Shown one piece after another: positions 45,163 to 56,009 of a DNA stretch of 64,000 nucleotides. The notes below the pieces were generated by a model that saw only the letters and a program-made list of their open reading frames with translations, ran no database searches and was not told where the DNA came from. Each line of letters begins with the position of its first letter. The first letter of the stretch is position 1. Source of the stretch: Didymella arachidicola (lineage: Eukaryota > Ascomycota > Dothideomycetes > Pleosporales > Didymellaceae); contig CM049988.1 of assembly GCA_016630955.3 (NCBI GenBank), forward strand, positions 682,001-746,000, in the 5' to 3' direction. The position numbers and the translations under genes were made by a program.

Positions 45163-46362
45163 CTACGCCATCACAAGCCCAGCCTCAACATTCGCCCTGG
45201 ACTCCAAATCCTCCTTCCGGCTCTTACTATTCAGATCCAAATACGGCGCCTCGCCCACACTGCAGACGCGATCTCCCGCCCTCGGATCACTGTAATCGTA
45301 CGTCGCGCAATGCCACATACTCCTATTATCCCAGATCGCGAGATCATTCGGCCGCCACTTAAACCGCACCTGGGCGTCGTGGTTCTGGGTCAGGATGTTG
45401 AAGAGGTAGCCGAGCAGAAGGTCCGACTCGTCTTTTGTCACGCCGTTGATGCGCTTGGTGAAGCCTTTGTTGACGTAGACGGATTTCCAGCCGGTTACAG
45501 CTGTGGGCGGTTAGCTTCAAGTGCAATAAGGGGGAAGACAGGGGACGTACGGTTTGTGCGGATGACGGGGTGGACGGCAGTCAGGGCTTTGCCAAAGTTC
45601 AAGGGGTTGCCACGGATGGTCTTGCGGATGGGGTTTCCGAGCCGTGCGGCCTCGTCGAGGAAGAATGTGGCGTCGTGCGTTGCTGTTAGGCCCTCGAGCA
45701 GCGTCCTAATGGCGGGTGAGAGGCGGTCGTAGATCTCGTAGCCAGACGCCCAGAGAGTGTCGCCGCCTGTTGCTGGGAGGGTGTGGATCTTCAGCATTGC
45801 GTAGTCGGACGGTACTGGCTCGAAAGAGATATCTGTGTGCCATCCTGCGGATGCGAAGCGGCTGACATCGGACAGCTGGTGAGTGAGTCCTCCTCCCTTC
45901 TTCTGCTTCTCGCTGCTGATGACGGAGATCTGGTCGCCGAGCTCTGACCCTTCTTCGGTGAGAGGATGGACATGCAGGTCGGATGATTCGGGACAGCCTG
46001 AGAGTTCGGTGATGCGGAGCATGAGGTCTTTCATTTCATTCGGTGTAACATCCTGGTCGCGGAGAAAAAGGACACCTCGTTGTGAGACTGCACATGCTGT
46101 TAGTTGGGGGCATGATTGAACACTTTGTCAACATACTGGTGATGGCCAGGTCCCGGATCATTTCATCACCCCATTTCAACAGATCCCTGACTTGGAGACC
46201 TTCATATTCTCGGCCAATGACCGGTGTTGAATCTTGATGCTTGAAGCTGTCCAACGAGCCAGAATAGACCAACGGCTTCAGCAATCTTGATCTCGCGCTT
46301 TCATGACCCCCAACGATACTCGACTCAGCGCCATCATGGCGAGCTCTCTTGACGGAAGACAT
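45163..46362 (-). CDS. TauD/TfdA-family Fe(II)/2-oxoglutarate dioxygenase
   Basis: Three exons (46362-46137, 46087-45551, 45500-45163; introns of 49 and 50 nt) give about 366 aa. The iron site is His159 and Asp161 in AGWHTDISFE and the distal His in DNRSMWHCATYDY. 2-Oxoglutarate is probably held by the Arg shortly after (DPRAGDRV). GVLFLRDQD and PATGGDTLWAS are family motifs. Members such as yeast Jlp1 release sulfite from taurine and other sulfonates; fungal paralogues also act on other carboxylates. Divergent from an MFS transporter across 611 bp, so the two probably work together in uptake and cleavage of one substrate. Confidence 0.92.
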
Positions 46363-46973
46363 TTTGAAAGTCAGAACGATGGAAGTGACGCCTTTCGCAA
46401 TCGCAGCGGTGAAATGCTGCCGCAGGAACGTATTATTGCTCGTGAAGACCCAAACGAGTAATGTGCACGATGGTTCACCAGATGCAGTTAGGCAGTAATA
46501 CGGTGGAAGCCGAAAGAGCAGCGTTGCCTGGCACCTGGCGGACGGAACACCTTATGTCCATACAGAACCGCGCAGTAATGCATGTCAGCCATCGGTGACG
46601 AGCACGTCATCGGCACCTGGGCCAAAACGAGACGGCGATCGAATAAGTGCCGCACGCAGGGCCGACTAGGATGCTCACCAAATGTGCATTAGGCTAACCG
46701 CTTCGGGCCCAAGAAATGAGCCCGCGGCAAAGTCCCGCAAGCTGGGTAAAGTCACCGTTGAGCAAGCCATGCAAGGCGGGAAACACACCTCGGTACCATG
46801 GCGGTGCTACTGTTGTCGAACAAGCGGCTGATCGCGTATTCATCCTCTCGAATTGCGACATGAGCGCCTCAAGCTATAGAGCCTGTATATGAGAGCTTGG
46901 TGTCTTTATTTTGACGACAGGGCAATTGACAATTTCATCTACTCCCAGAAAATTAGTTCTGGAGGTCGTCAAG
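46363..46973. promoter_or_regulatory. Shared promoter of dioxygenase and MFS transporter
   Basis: Stretch of 611 bp between two head-to-head genes. I looked for a CYS3/MetR-type palindrome (ATGRYRYCAT) and found only partial half-sites. The frame upstream of the transporter ATG contains no other ATG. Confidence 0.45.
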
Positions 46974-48618
46974 ATGGGCAACGACATTGAAGCTGTTCGC
47001 ACGCGCTTCAGTGAGGATAATGGTTCACTCAAGGCCCCGACTGCGGTTGGTAGACAGGAGCTCGCTGACATTATCCCACCGCACGATTCCTACGAAGGAA
47101 AACACCGCTTCGACCCCACTGCGTCGTGGACTATCGAGGAAGAGCGCCGGGTAGTCTGGAAGACCGACTTGAAGCTGCTTCCGTGGCTGTGCCTGATGAT
47201 GTTTGGCCTGCAGGTAAGCTTCACCCAAGATGCCGGTCTGATAATCGTACTCATTCTCTCTATAGCTAGATCGAGGCAATTTGTCGAACGCCCTGGCTGA
47301 TGATCTGCTTAAAGACCTCAAACTCACGAGTGATGACTACAACAACGGAACTACCATCCAGCTCGTCTGCTTCCTTGCGGCTGAGTTTCCTGTCCAATTC
47401 CTCACCAAGCGTTATGGTTTCAAATGGGTTCTGCCCACCATGATGATGGGATGGTCCACTGTATCATGGGCGCAAGCTTGGATGCACGACCGTACGTCCT
47501 TCTATCTCGGGCGTGCTTTCATCGGACTCTGTGAAGGTGGTTTCATCCCCGGCGTCATCCTCTTCGCAACATACTTCTACAAGTCCAAGGAGCTGGCTGT
47601 CCGTCTCGCAGTATTCTGGTCCACTCTGAACGTTGCGCGCGTTATTTCAGCTCTACTGGCTGCCGGAATTCTCGAGATGCGTGGCATTGGCGGAAAGCCT
47701 GGTTGGTTCTGGCTGTTCCTGCTCGAGGGCCTCCTGACCGCCATTATTGCTTTCCTCTCCTACTTGTATCTGCCTTCGTCGCCCACGGATACTAAGCAGG
47801 TCCTCTGGCCCAATGGCTTCTACACTGAGCGCGAGGAAGTCATTATGGTGAACAGGATCCTGCGCGACGATCCTGCGAAGGGTTTGACCGCCATCAAGGA
47901 GCCCATGGGCTTTAAAGAGATCTGGGAAGCGTGGAAAGACCCTTCAATGTGGGGTCTCTACTTTATCGGGCTGATCGCATACATTCCGGCATCGCCAGTG
48001 CAGGGCTACCTAACGCTGACACTCAAGCGCCTCGGATTCTCGACCTTCAACTCAAACATGTTAACCATTCCATCGGCATTCCTGCAGATCATCACCATGC
48101 TCGCGCTGGCGTACAGCTCTGACTACTTCAACGAGCGCACGCTGCACATCCTCTTTGGCGAATTCTGGATCATGCCGCTGCTCATCGCGCTGCTGACCAT
48201 TCCGGACGGCGGCCGTGAATGGGGCCGCTTCACACTGATCACACTGATCTCAGGGTACCCGTACTTCCATCCGCTTGTGTCATCATGGATATCTGAAAAC
48301 ACGTTCGATGTAAAGAAACGCGCCATCACCGCAGCCACGTACAACGTGATCGTGCAGATCGGATCCTTGATCAGCTCGCAGATCTACAGGAAATGGGACG
48401 GCCCCTACTACAAGACGGGCAACAAGGTGCTCGTCTCCATCTGCGCACTCAGCTGCGTGGTCATGGTGCTGCAGCGCCAGATTCTGGTGCGGTTGAACAA
48501 GAAAAAGGAGGAGAAATGGAGCCAGATGAACAGCGAGGAGAAGGCGGCGTACCAGGCCGATGTCGTTGCGCGCGAGGCCGAGGGAAACAAGAGGCTAGAC
48601 TTCAGATTCGCGATCTGA
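46974..48618 (+). CDS. MFS transporter, anion:cation symporter (Dal5/Tna1-like) family
   Basis: Two exons (46974-47213 and 47266-48618; 52-nt intron) give about 530 aa with about 12 predicted membrane spans. The intron falls within the first span, joining LMMFGLQ to LDRGNLSNAL, the conserved ACS-family motif. Other landmarks are YLGRAFIGLCEGGFIPG and RYGFKWVLPTMMMGWS. Such carriers import allantoate, nicotinate, pantothenate, sulfonates or related organic anions. The neighbouring TauD-type dioxygenase suggests an organic sulfonate or similar acid as cargo. The cytosolic tail after the last span is Lys/Glu-rich. Confidence 0.92.
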
Positions 48619-49412
48619 GGCAGAGTCCGTGAGTCTGCGGGCTTCGAATAAGAGTGAGTGCGACTCGCGTTCTCGTAAGCCCGGTGCTGTCTGGTAGCTA
48701 CGAGTATTGGACTAGTCGGCCAGCGCAGTAGATGGATATCCTTCCGTACCTACCCCATCTATCCTCAGTAATGTTTATCCCCATATCGGACACCTCCGTC
48801 AGGTTGTGCTCCGTTGACCACTAAAGATTCTGATTTTCGAACGTGTGTCGTCGCTTCGACCTCGCATCCAAGCATCCGCAGCCCCACTCATATCCGCTCA
48901 ACCTGGGGAATCGTCATTCTGGGGTACAATTGCACCATCGCTCCCCTGTCGCTCTCCCGACCCTGAATCGTGAGCTCTCGAACCGACTGTAGAAATTTTC
49001 CTATGCACGAGGCAGCCTGTTTGGGCAATGCTTCCCCTCTACACAGTACTGGCTCGATGCTCCGGGATTGCCCTCCGCCAGTTCTCCGCTAGGGCGGGTG
49101 GCTTTGGTGATTCTTATCCGCAAAGTCGACAGGGCCTAGCGAGGTCGGGTCGTCAACTTTTCCTCTCTTGTCGGAGGGGCCCGATCTGGCAGGGCCTCGG
49201 TGCAAGCATGGTGGGATGCTTGGAGGGGCAATGTTGATCAACAAATTTTTGGATTGCCTGAGTTGCAGAGCAAACATTTTGCGCGTCGGACAGGGCTAGT
49301 GTGCGCTCAATGCATTTCTGTCTCTACCTTTGGACTCCTCTTACAATTGACGTGTGATCTGAGTGCGCAACATTGATTGTCTCCCAAAAGTACTACGCAT
49401 ACAGCAGCAGAA
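48619..49412. other. Spacer upstream of aldo-keto reductase
   Basis: Gene-free stretch of 794 bp. The part near the aldo-keto reductase start is pyrimidine-rich, as in many fungal promoters. I searched for tRNA B-box-like sequences and found none that fold. Confidence 0.45.
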
Positions 49413-50519
49413 ATGGCTTGGGAAGAACCTAGAAAGACCGGCATGCAATACCGCCGCCTGGGCAACTCAGGTCTTCATGTTTCAGTGCTTGGTCTGGGAG
49501 GATGGTTGACATTCGGTGGGCACGTTGAGAACGGTACGCAATGCCACAATTGAGCAGCGGAGGAAGTCCACTAACCATACTCAGAGCTCACATTCTCCTG
49601 CATGAAGCAAGCATACGACAGCGGCATCAACTTCTTCGACACAGCCGAGTCCTACGCCGCGGGCCAATCCGAAGTCGTCATGGGCCAGGCCATCAAGAAA
49701 TACGGATGGAACCGCAACGACCTCGTCATCACCACGAAACTCAACTGGGGCGGCGCAAATGGCGAGGTCCTCGTTAACAACCACGGGCTCTCGCGCAAAC
49801 ACATCATCGAAGGTCTGCGTGCGTCGCTCGCACGCCTCGATCTCGAGTATGTCGACGTCGTATACGCACACCGACCCGACCGACTGACGCCCATGGAAGA
49901 GACGGTGCGCGCATTCAACCACGTTATTGAGCAAAAAGGCTGGGCGCTGTACTGGGGCACGAGTGAATGGAGCGCGGACGAGATCGCAGAAGCGTGTGGG
50001 GTCGCAAAACAACTGGGGCTGATTGGACCGACGGTCGAGCAGCCCATGTACAATCTGCTGACGAGGAAGAAGGTCGAGGGCGAGTTCCAGCGCTTGTACG
50101 CCCGCTTTGGTATCGGGCTGACTACGTTCTCGCCGCTGAACTTTGGGCTGCTGAGCGGAAAGTACAATGATAGTCCTGATGCGCCGCCGGCAGGCAGCAG
50201 GTTCGCGGAGGGCAATGACAAGTTTGTTAATAGCATGAGGGACTCTTACGGAAACAGCGACTGGACGAGGATTATTGATAAGGCGAGGAAGTTGAAGCCT
50301 ATCGCGGACAGGCTGGGCGTAACGCAGTCGCAGCTGTCGCTGGCGTGGTGCCTGAAGAACCCGAATGTGTCGGCTGTGATCACGGGTGCAAGCCGGCCAG
50401 AGCAGGTCATGGAGAATTGCAAGGCTTTGACCGTGCTGGAGAAGCTGACGCCGGAGGTCCTGGCCGAAATTGATGAGATCTGTGGCAAGATTGAGCTTGA
50501 CCCGGCAAGACAGGATTGA
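49413..50519 (+). CDS. Aldo-keto reductase, Kv-beta-like subfamily
   Basis: NADPH-dependent oxidoreductase with a TIM barrel. Two exons (49413-49533 and 49585-50519; 51-nt intron) give about 351 aa. The catalytic tetrad is visible: Asp59 and Tyr64 (FFDTAESYA), Lys92 (ITTKLNWG) and His136 (VVYAHRPD). YWGTSEWS, EQPMYNLL and TTFSPLNFGLLSGKY match the voltage-gated potassium channel beta-subunit-like AKR6 group. The substrate is probably an aldehyde; it cannot be specified. The first exon supplies the RRLGNSGLHVSVLGLGGW strand. Confidence 0.94.
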
Positions 50520-50622
50520 TAAATAGATGGCTTGCGTAGACCAAGAAAAATGAACAATGACAGTGCAAAGATGCGGAGGCCGCGGGGTATCGAACAATTC
50601 GCACACGAAAGTCAATGTAGAA

Positions 50623-52365
50623 TCAAGGGGCAATCTTCCCCACGCCTACGACTGTCCAAAAAGCTTCCTCTCTCTTTTCCTTCTCGCCCTTGCCTCCCCG
50701 CGAGTCTCCAAGTCCTCTCTCGTCGGCATTGACATCCGCCTCGAACTCCAGCCTGACGAAAATTGGAATCTCGATCACCTCATCGTCTTCCTCGAGCTCG
50801 CCGTCTGGACCTTCATCCGTAGACGACACAACGCTATGACTGCGTCCGAAACTAAAACCAGAGCCTACAGACTCCAGAAAGCCGGGAACGACCTCGATGA
50901 CTACGCTCGTCCAGTTGCGGCCGCGATCGTAGGGCTTACCGGGCTCAATGGCCCCATCAGAATCCACGACGGTGCCTTTGTTGACTGGTGCTGAGGAGGA
51001 GAGCGCGTCGTCCCAGACATCAGTATTAGCGCCAATCTCGAACTGGGGACAGAGGATTGTAACTTTCGAGTGAACTTTGCCGGGGGTAACACTGGGTGTG
51101 GCGAGCGTAACACGAACTGGGTCAAACAAAGGATTGCTGAGGTGGATGATGAAGTTTGTGGGGATGCCTTGACGGAGATTGTTATAGTTAAATGGTGGCG
51201 GCTGTGTACTTGCGCCCGGCACTGTTGGCAATGGTTGTTGAGCCATCGGTGAGGGGAGTGCGCGGACGCTGATGCGTGGAACGTGATTGAGGGCTAGGAG
51301 CTTAATCTTGTACCGCGTCGAGGTGATCTTGGACTCTGGTTTGGACAAGATGTGGCGGCATGATCGACATCGCTTTGAACGTTTGGTACAAAGCAAGGTC
51401 GCGACAGGGCGAAGCTCGTTTTCAAACTGCACATACGGGTCAATCTGCGCAAGCTTCTGGGCTGGTGACAATGTGCTCGACCAGCCGTCTTTCTTCAGTC
51501 GCTCGATCGCTGCAGAGTCTGACGCAGGATCGTGTATCGAGAGACCCTCCAACTCTGCAGCAGCCTCTCGCATTGGCGGAGGCTTCTCGCGCTTCTTGCT
51601 CCTTGACGTTGTGGAGTAAAGGTTCATGATTCTCGAATACGTCGACGGCGACGAGAAGCTCAAGTCGTGGGTGGCAAATGGGTTCGAAGGTGTCTGGGCG
51701 TCGATTTGGGTCTTGTAAAAGGCACTCAAGTTCGAGAACAGCTCGTCTCTACTCAGCGTGTCCGCGCCAATGCTGAGCTCCTTCGCAGGATGGTCTTCAA
51801 CCAGCGAGCGTATGCTGTGCTTTAAGGCGCGTTGTTCGTCCAGTTCCTTCAATCGCCGTTCGCGCTCTTTGTCACGCTCCTTCTGTGTCAATATGGGCCT
51901 CCCGCCATTCGCAATGCGCGATAGCTGACTGTGTATGCCTGTATGCTTCTCGAACTCGATGCCAGTCTCTGCTGTGCTCCAATGGCAGTAGGAGCAGGCC
52001 AATATATAAGGCCCACCTTTCTCTGAAGGATTCTCCGGGTTCTCGATCGTGTTGACGCCCAGTGGCGACGTGCATACTGGGCAGTTGAAGCAGTTGCGCG
52101 TGCACCTGTTCCCGTCACTCTTCACCACCGAGCTGGGCACCTCGAACAGACAGTTTGGGCAGTACCAGTTTAGCGTCTCTTCTATGATACAGCGCGGACA
52201 TCTTATTTGAAGGCAGTCTTCGCAGTACAAGAGGTGCTCGAGCGGATAGAGGGCGTAATTGGCGCGTGGGCTGCGCGGGTCGAAAGTGCGCTCCTCCTCG
52301 TCGGCGCCCCTGTTGTTGTCGAAGCAGTTGCAGACGTAGTACGTGTACGGGAAGGGTTGCGCCAT
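50623..52365 (-). CDS. Dynactin p62 subunit (DCTN4 / Ro-2 family)
   Basis: Component of the pointed-end complex of dynactin, the activator of cytoplasmic dynein for nuclear and organelle movement. Single exon, 580 aa. The N-terminus has the Cys-rich zinc-binding region typical of p62 (YYVCNCFDNN, YCEDCLQIRCPRC, YCPNCLFEVP, CPVCTSPLG, CSYCHWST). The middle is helical and charged (TQKERDKERERRLKELDEQ). The C-terminal half is the beta-rich DCTN4 domain with CRSCRHIL and PRISVRALP. Start at the ATG giving MAQPFPYTYYVC; a longer overlapping frame upstream has no ATG. Convergent with the aldo-keto reductase (103 bp between stops) and divergent from the NDUFAF5 gene. Confidence 0.93.
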   Translation of the reverse strand: MAQPFPYTYYVCNCFDNNRGADEEERTFDPRSPRANYALYPLEHLLYCEDCLQIRCPRCIIEETLNWYCPNCLFEVPSSVVKSDGNRCTRNCFNCPVCTSPLGVNTIENPENPSEKGGPYILACSYCHWSTAETGIEFEKHTGIHSQLSRIANGGRPILTQKERDKERERRLKELDEQRALKHSIRSLVEDHPAKELSIGADTLSRDELFSNLSAFYKTQIDAQTPSNPFATHDLSFSSPSTYSRIMNLYSTTSRSKKREKPPPMREAAAELEGLSIHDPASDSAAIERLKKDGWSSTLSPAQKLAQIDPYVQFENELRPVATLLCTKRSKRCRSCRHILSKPESKITSTRYKIKLLALNHVPRISVRALPSPMAQQPLPTVPGASTQPPPFNYNNLRQGIPTNFIIHLSNPLFDPVRVTLATPSVTPGKVHSKVTILCPQFEIGANTDVWDDALSSSAPVNKGTVVDSDGAIEPGKPYDRGRNWTSVVIEVVPGFLESVGSGFSFGRSHSVVSSTDEGPDGELEEDDEVIEIPIFVRLEFEADVNADERGLGDSRGGKGEKEKREEAFWTVVGVGKIAP

Positions 52366-52596
52366 GTCCTAGGACTCGGGGCATCGGAAAGCAATTTGGC
52401 GCCTTTACTTATGTCCTCCTCTTGCAATCGCGCCGTTGGCGTCGCCGCGGGGGTGTCTGTTGATTGATCTTGAGTTTCGGCCAAATGTCGGGGGTTTGAG
52501 CGCTGACCAGCTCAAAGTCCTGACGTAGCTCTTTCATGGCTCTGCTCGCCTTCACTTCTGCAATTGCAGCTGCCACTGCAGCCGGAACGCACCAAG
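52366..52596. promoter_or_regulatory. Compact bidirectional promoter DCTN4 / NDUFAF5
   Basis: Only 231 bp separate the two ATG codons. An out-of-frame ATG at 52536 begins a short open frame on the NDUFAF5 side that could act as an upstream ORF. No clear TATA box was seen. Confidence 0.45.
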
Positions 52597-53709
52597 ATGA
52601 ACACCTTGTCAGTTCGTGCCTTCATACCGCCATTGACACGGCGAGGGTTGCCTCTTCGGGCGCTTCGTCGCTATGCCGTTCAGGCACCGGGAGCTCCCAC
52701 TATGGAGATCTTCAGCAACCAGCACAAATGGATGCAGAAAGAACGAGCGGCGGCAAATGTTGAAGCAAGCAGGAGCGTGGACTATCTAAAGGACGAGGTT
52801 GCTTCACGGTTGTGTGAGCGCGTACTAGTACGTATTGGATCCAAAGCAGCTTGTTCAATTCTGACTGATGGGAAGGACATCAACCGCCACTTCCCTCACG
52901 TCCTCGACCTGGGCGCGAATGCCTGCAACGTTGCGAATGCCCTCACACAACCTTCCCCGGAAGAGCCTGAGAAAGGTCCAAGGTCCAAGCGTATTGGCAA
53001 GATCACAGCTGCCGACTCATCTGCAACACTGCTGCATCGAGACGCTGATCTTCCATTCAACAAAGAGATTGAGATCATTAGAGAGGTTCTCCCTACATCC
53101 GAGCTGCTACCATACCAAGCGAACACGTTCGATGCCGTCTTCAGCAGCTTGAGCCTACACTGGATCAACGACCTGCCATCCGTCCTCGCCCAAGTCAACA
53201 ACATCCTCAAGCCAGACAGTCCTTTCATTTCTGTCATGATGGGTGGCGACAGCTTGTATGAACTTCGCACTTCTCTGCAATTGGCAGAGCAGGATCGTCG
53301 TGGTGGTGTTGCGACTCACGTGTCGCCCCTCGCAGACGTCAAGGATGTTGGTGGTTTGCTACAAAAAGCAGGTTTCAACCTCCTTACCGTCGACGTCGAC
53401 GACATCATTGTCGATTACCCGGATACGTTCTCTCTCATGAAAGATTTGCAGGCCATGGGAGAGTCCAACGCAGTTTTGACACGTGAGAAGGGTGGGATCC
53501 ACAAGGATGTGCTTCTGGCCGCAGACGCCATCTACCGATCGCTTCACGGAAACGAGGATGGCACCCTTCCAGCCACCTTTCGTCTGATCTATATGATCGG
53601 TTGGAAGCCCAGCCCTGACCAGGCAAAGCCGCTCGAAAGAGGAACCGGCATGTTTAGTATCAAGGATTACTTGGAGAAGAATGGCGAGGGAGGCGAAGGC
53701 AAGAAATAG
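52597..53709 (+). CDS. NDUFAF5: NDUFAF5-like complex I assembly methyltransferase-fold protein
   Basis: Mitochondrial SAM-dependent protein of complex I assembly; human NDUFAF5 hydroxylates an Arg of NDUFS7. The N-terminus is a basic presequence (MNTLSVRAFIPPLTRRGLPLRALRR). IFSNQHKWMQKERAAAN and VDYLKDEVASRL are family motifs. The SAM motif is VLDLGANACNVANAL, less Gly-rich than in true methyltransferases. FDAVFSSLSLHWINDLPSVL and IGWKP follow. A 48-nt stretch (52828-52875) begins GTACGT, contains CTGACTGAT and ends GAAG; it interrupts the alignment between VASRLCERVL and DINRHFPHVLDLG and is probably an in-phase intron without stops. With it removed the protein is 354 aa; otherwise 370. The start is the ATG at 52597. 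Confidence 0.9.
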   Translation: MNTLSVRAFIPPLTRRGLPLRALRRYAVQAPGAPTMEIFSNQHKWMQKERAAANVEASRSVDYLKDEVASRLCERVLVRIGSKAACSILTDGKDINRHFPHVLDLGANACNVANALTQPSPEEPEKGPRSKRIGKITAADSSATLLHRDADLPFNKEIEIIREVLPTSELLPYQANTFDAVFSSLSLHWINDLPSVLAQVNNILKPDSPFISVMMGGDSLYELRTSLQLAEQDRRGGVATHVSPLADVKDVGGLLQKAGFNLLTVDVDDIIVDYPDTFSLMKDLQAMGESNAVLTREKGGIHKDVLLAADAIYRSLHGNEDGTLPATFRLIYMIGWKPSPDQAKPLERGTGMFSIKDYLEKNGEGGEGKK

Positions 53710-53871
53710 AGATGAGAGCGACTAGAATATCAAGAATATAGCCGCGACACTGACAGAGGCCATTGTGAGCCTCGACACTTACCTTTTGGGCATTGCCAAG
53801 GTAGTCTGGATCAGGCAACGGCGCTAACTAAGGCCCCCGGTTCTTCAGTTCAACTTCTTCTCGATATTGTC

Positions 53872-55345
53872 ATGGAACTTTGCTCCTCCACTAAACACAT
53901 AGCGATGGCGTTCAGCTTCGCGATCCTCCCTGTCGAGCTTCAGCGCCAATGCCTCAATTACCTTGATACCGCCACCTTGAAATCGACGCGATTGGTCTGT
54001 AGGGCTCTTCAGGACATCGCAGCGGAAGCGCTGTTCGGTGTGGCCACGCTTCAACCCACAGAGCAGAGCGCAGACAAATTCCAAGGCTTGATACGGCATA
54101 AGGCTTTTCAACGTTATATTCGTCAAGTGAGTATCCGACTATAGTGGTTGATTTGTGCACCTTGCACATATGCTTTGCGTGTATGGGTGCTAACCATCCC
54201 AGATTAACCTTGGAAGCCAATGGATAGACGATAATAACTCGGATGAAGGGTGCTGGAGACCCTTGTCTCCGGAATGGTGGAAAGAAAGGGTTGCTGAGTG
54301 GAGTTCTGTCCATCTGCCTCATCTCAACAAAATTGTGCTGGACACTGCATACGCTTGCATCGGTCACCATTGCTCAGCTCTTGGGCTAGCCCTCGATACC
54401 TTCCTTTCCCTTGGCGCGATCGACAGTCTGACGATCAAGCATCTGCAAGATGACTGTGAGACCCGAAGGCCAGACTTTGCTAAGCTACCCGTCAAGCTTA
54501 GGGAATTGCATCTTCTGATCACTCCGTGGCGCGATGATGCCTGCTCGGAAAGTGAGATACATCTCCACCATCGTCACGCGTTCTTCAATATCCAATTAAA
54601 TGCAACATGGCTGGAGCCATTGCAGTCCCAGCTTACCCATCTGACACTTCATTGCCAGGACTATTGGGGTATCTACCCACGATGGCAACCCGGCAATTTG
54701 AAGTTCCCGCATCTCAAATCGCTCGCATTTGGCAATTGGACTATTGCCCACGACTGGCAGATCGACTTCATCACGTCGCATGGCGCAACACTGGAACAGC
54801 TGATTTTCACCCGTTGTCCCATCATGCACGCAGTGCGCTTGACACGACGACAGGAGCACAACTCATGGCAAGAAAGGCTTCCAGGCACAACACGTGGCAG
54901 GACACCAGCCACGAACCGCTTTTCCGACTTGCGGTGGCACACACTCCTTCCACAGCTGGTGAGCGACTTGCCAAAACTGACGCATTTCTCAATGGGTCGC
55001 GGTCCTCATGATTACGACGAGGACGGCAATCCTACTGGCTGGCCTAGCGGTCATGGTTACTATGGCCAGCCTGTCACCGGCCACACCCGCTTCGAGCATC
55101 GCTATAGCCAAAACGCCATAATTGATCGATCCCGCTACGCCACATTTGATGGGGACTGCGGAACCACCGAATGGGAAGACGCTAATATCGAACGTCAAGG
55201 ACCCCGTGCAATTGCTAGGGGATTCGGAATTCTATCTCACGAGAGAGATAAGGACTGGAAGAGGGGAGTACAGTTTCCCGATTGTTTGCAGGAGGACCAA
55301 GATGCTTTGCATGAGATGCTTAGGACGCTCAGAGGAAGATGGTAG
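53872..55345 (+). CDS. F-box-like protein, substrate unknown
   Basis: Two exons (53872-54126 and 54203-55345; 76-nt intron) give about 465 aa. Residues about 12-55 form an F-box-like motif (FAILPVELQRQCLNYLDTATLKSTRLVCRALQDIA), which would bind Skp1 in an SCF ubiquitin ligase. The rest is Leu/Trp/His-rich with weak leucine-rich spacing (LRELHLLI, LTHLTLHCQ, LKSLAFGNW, LEQLIFTRCP), like many fungal F-box proteins of this size. Start could also be the Met 11 codons later. Target proteins cannot be guessed. It follows NDUFAF5 by 162 bp on the same strand. Confidence 0.8.
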
Positions 55346-55795
55346 GTCTGTTTTTCTGGTTGTCTTCATCAATTCTCAGCTTTATCGCCATCTTCCAACC
55401 ACTATCGTGCCCCCCACAGACTGCTTGCCGGCCAAGACACCAGCCTGGACAGAGATCCACTGCTTACTAGCAGAGTCTTGTATGCGTTGTTCACTCTTCC
55501 CTCGCCTCCCACTCACCGTTCACAATATATGCCCGCTCGCGCACACGAGACACGTTCACTCGAACACACAGTCGGGCATGCCGTTGTGTCTTACATACGA
55601 ACTCTTGAGTCTGCTGAATGGTCTTCATCTTACTACCCACACGTTACACATCCACCACCCTCTAAACCCTTCAATTTCATGTCTCCATCCAGACACATGA
55701 GCTGCACCACGTGACTCCGCCGGCTCTGTATATATTCCCCCTGAGGCTGCAAGCTCGGTGCTCTATCCACACATCAAGTCTGAGCAAATACCAAA

Positions 55796-55963
55796 ATGCT
55801 CCAAAGAAGATATCATGCTCGCCTCCGCCGCTTAAAACCTCTCAAATGCGTCCGATACCTGGAATATGACTGTATCCATCTTCTATGTCCCTCTAGTACC
55901 TTGTTCAAAGTCATCTGCTGGGAATCTGATGTGGATCTTTCTTTTTGTCTTCTGGCAGAAAGA
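55796..55963 (+). CDS. Small ORF (55 aa) behind E-box and TATA, unverified
   Basis: Open frame MLQRRYHARLRRLKPLKC... of 55 codons, basic at the N-terminus and with Cys residues later. It begins about 60 bp downstream of TATATATT and 80 bp downstream of CACGTGAC, a good promoter arrangement. Part of it overlaps a sequence block that recurs, diverged, at 56.0 and 56.7 kb. No homology is recognised; it may be a decayed repeat rather than a gene. Confidence 0.25.
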
Positions 55964-56009
55964 TAGATCGCCACGTTAATGCAGGCTAAGGACTGCTTTG
56001 ACTGAACAA

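Noticed and set aside
49581..50633. Minus-strand 350-codon frame
   Set aside because: Antisense shadow of the aldo-keto reductase, whose catalytic tetrad is clear on the plus strand.
52203..52484. Frame upstream of and overlapping the dynactin p62 start, as a possible upstream ORF or extra exon
   Set aside because: It lacks an ATG (its 5' codon is TTG) and runs out of frame into the p62 coding sequence.
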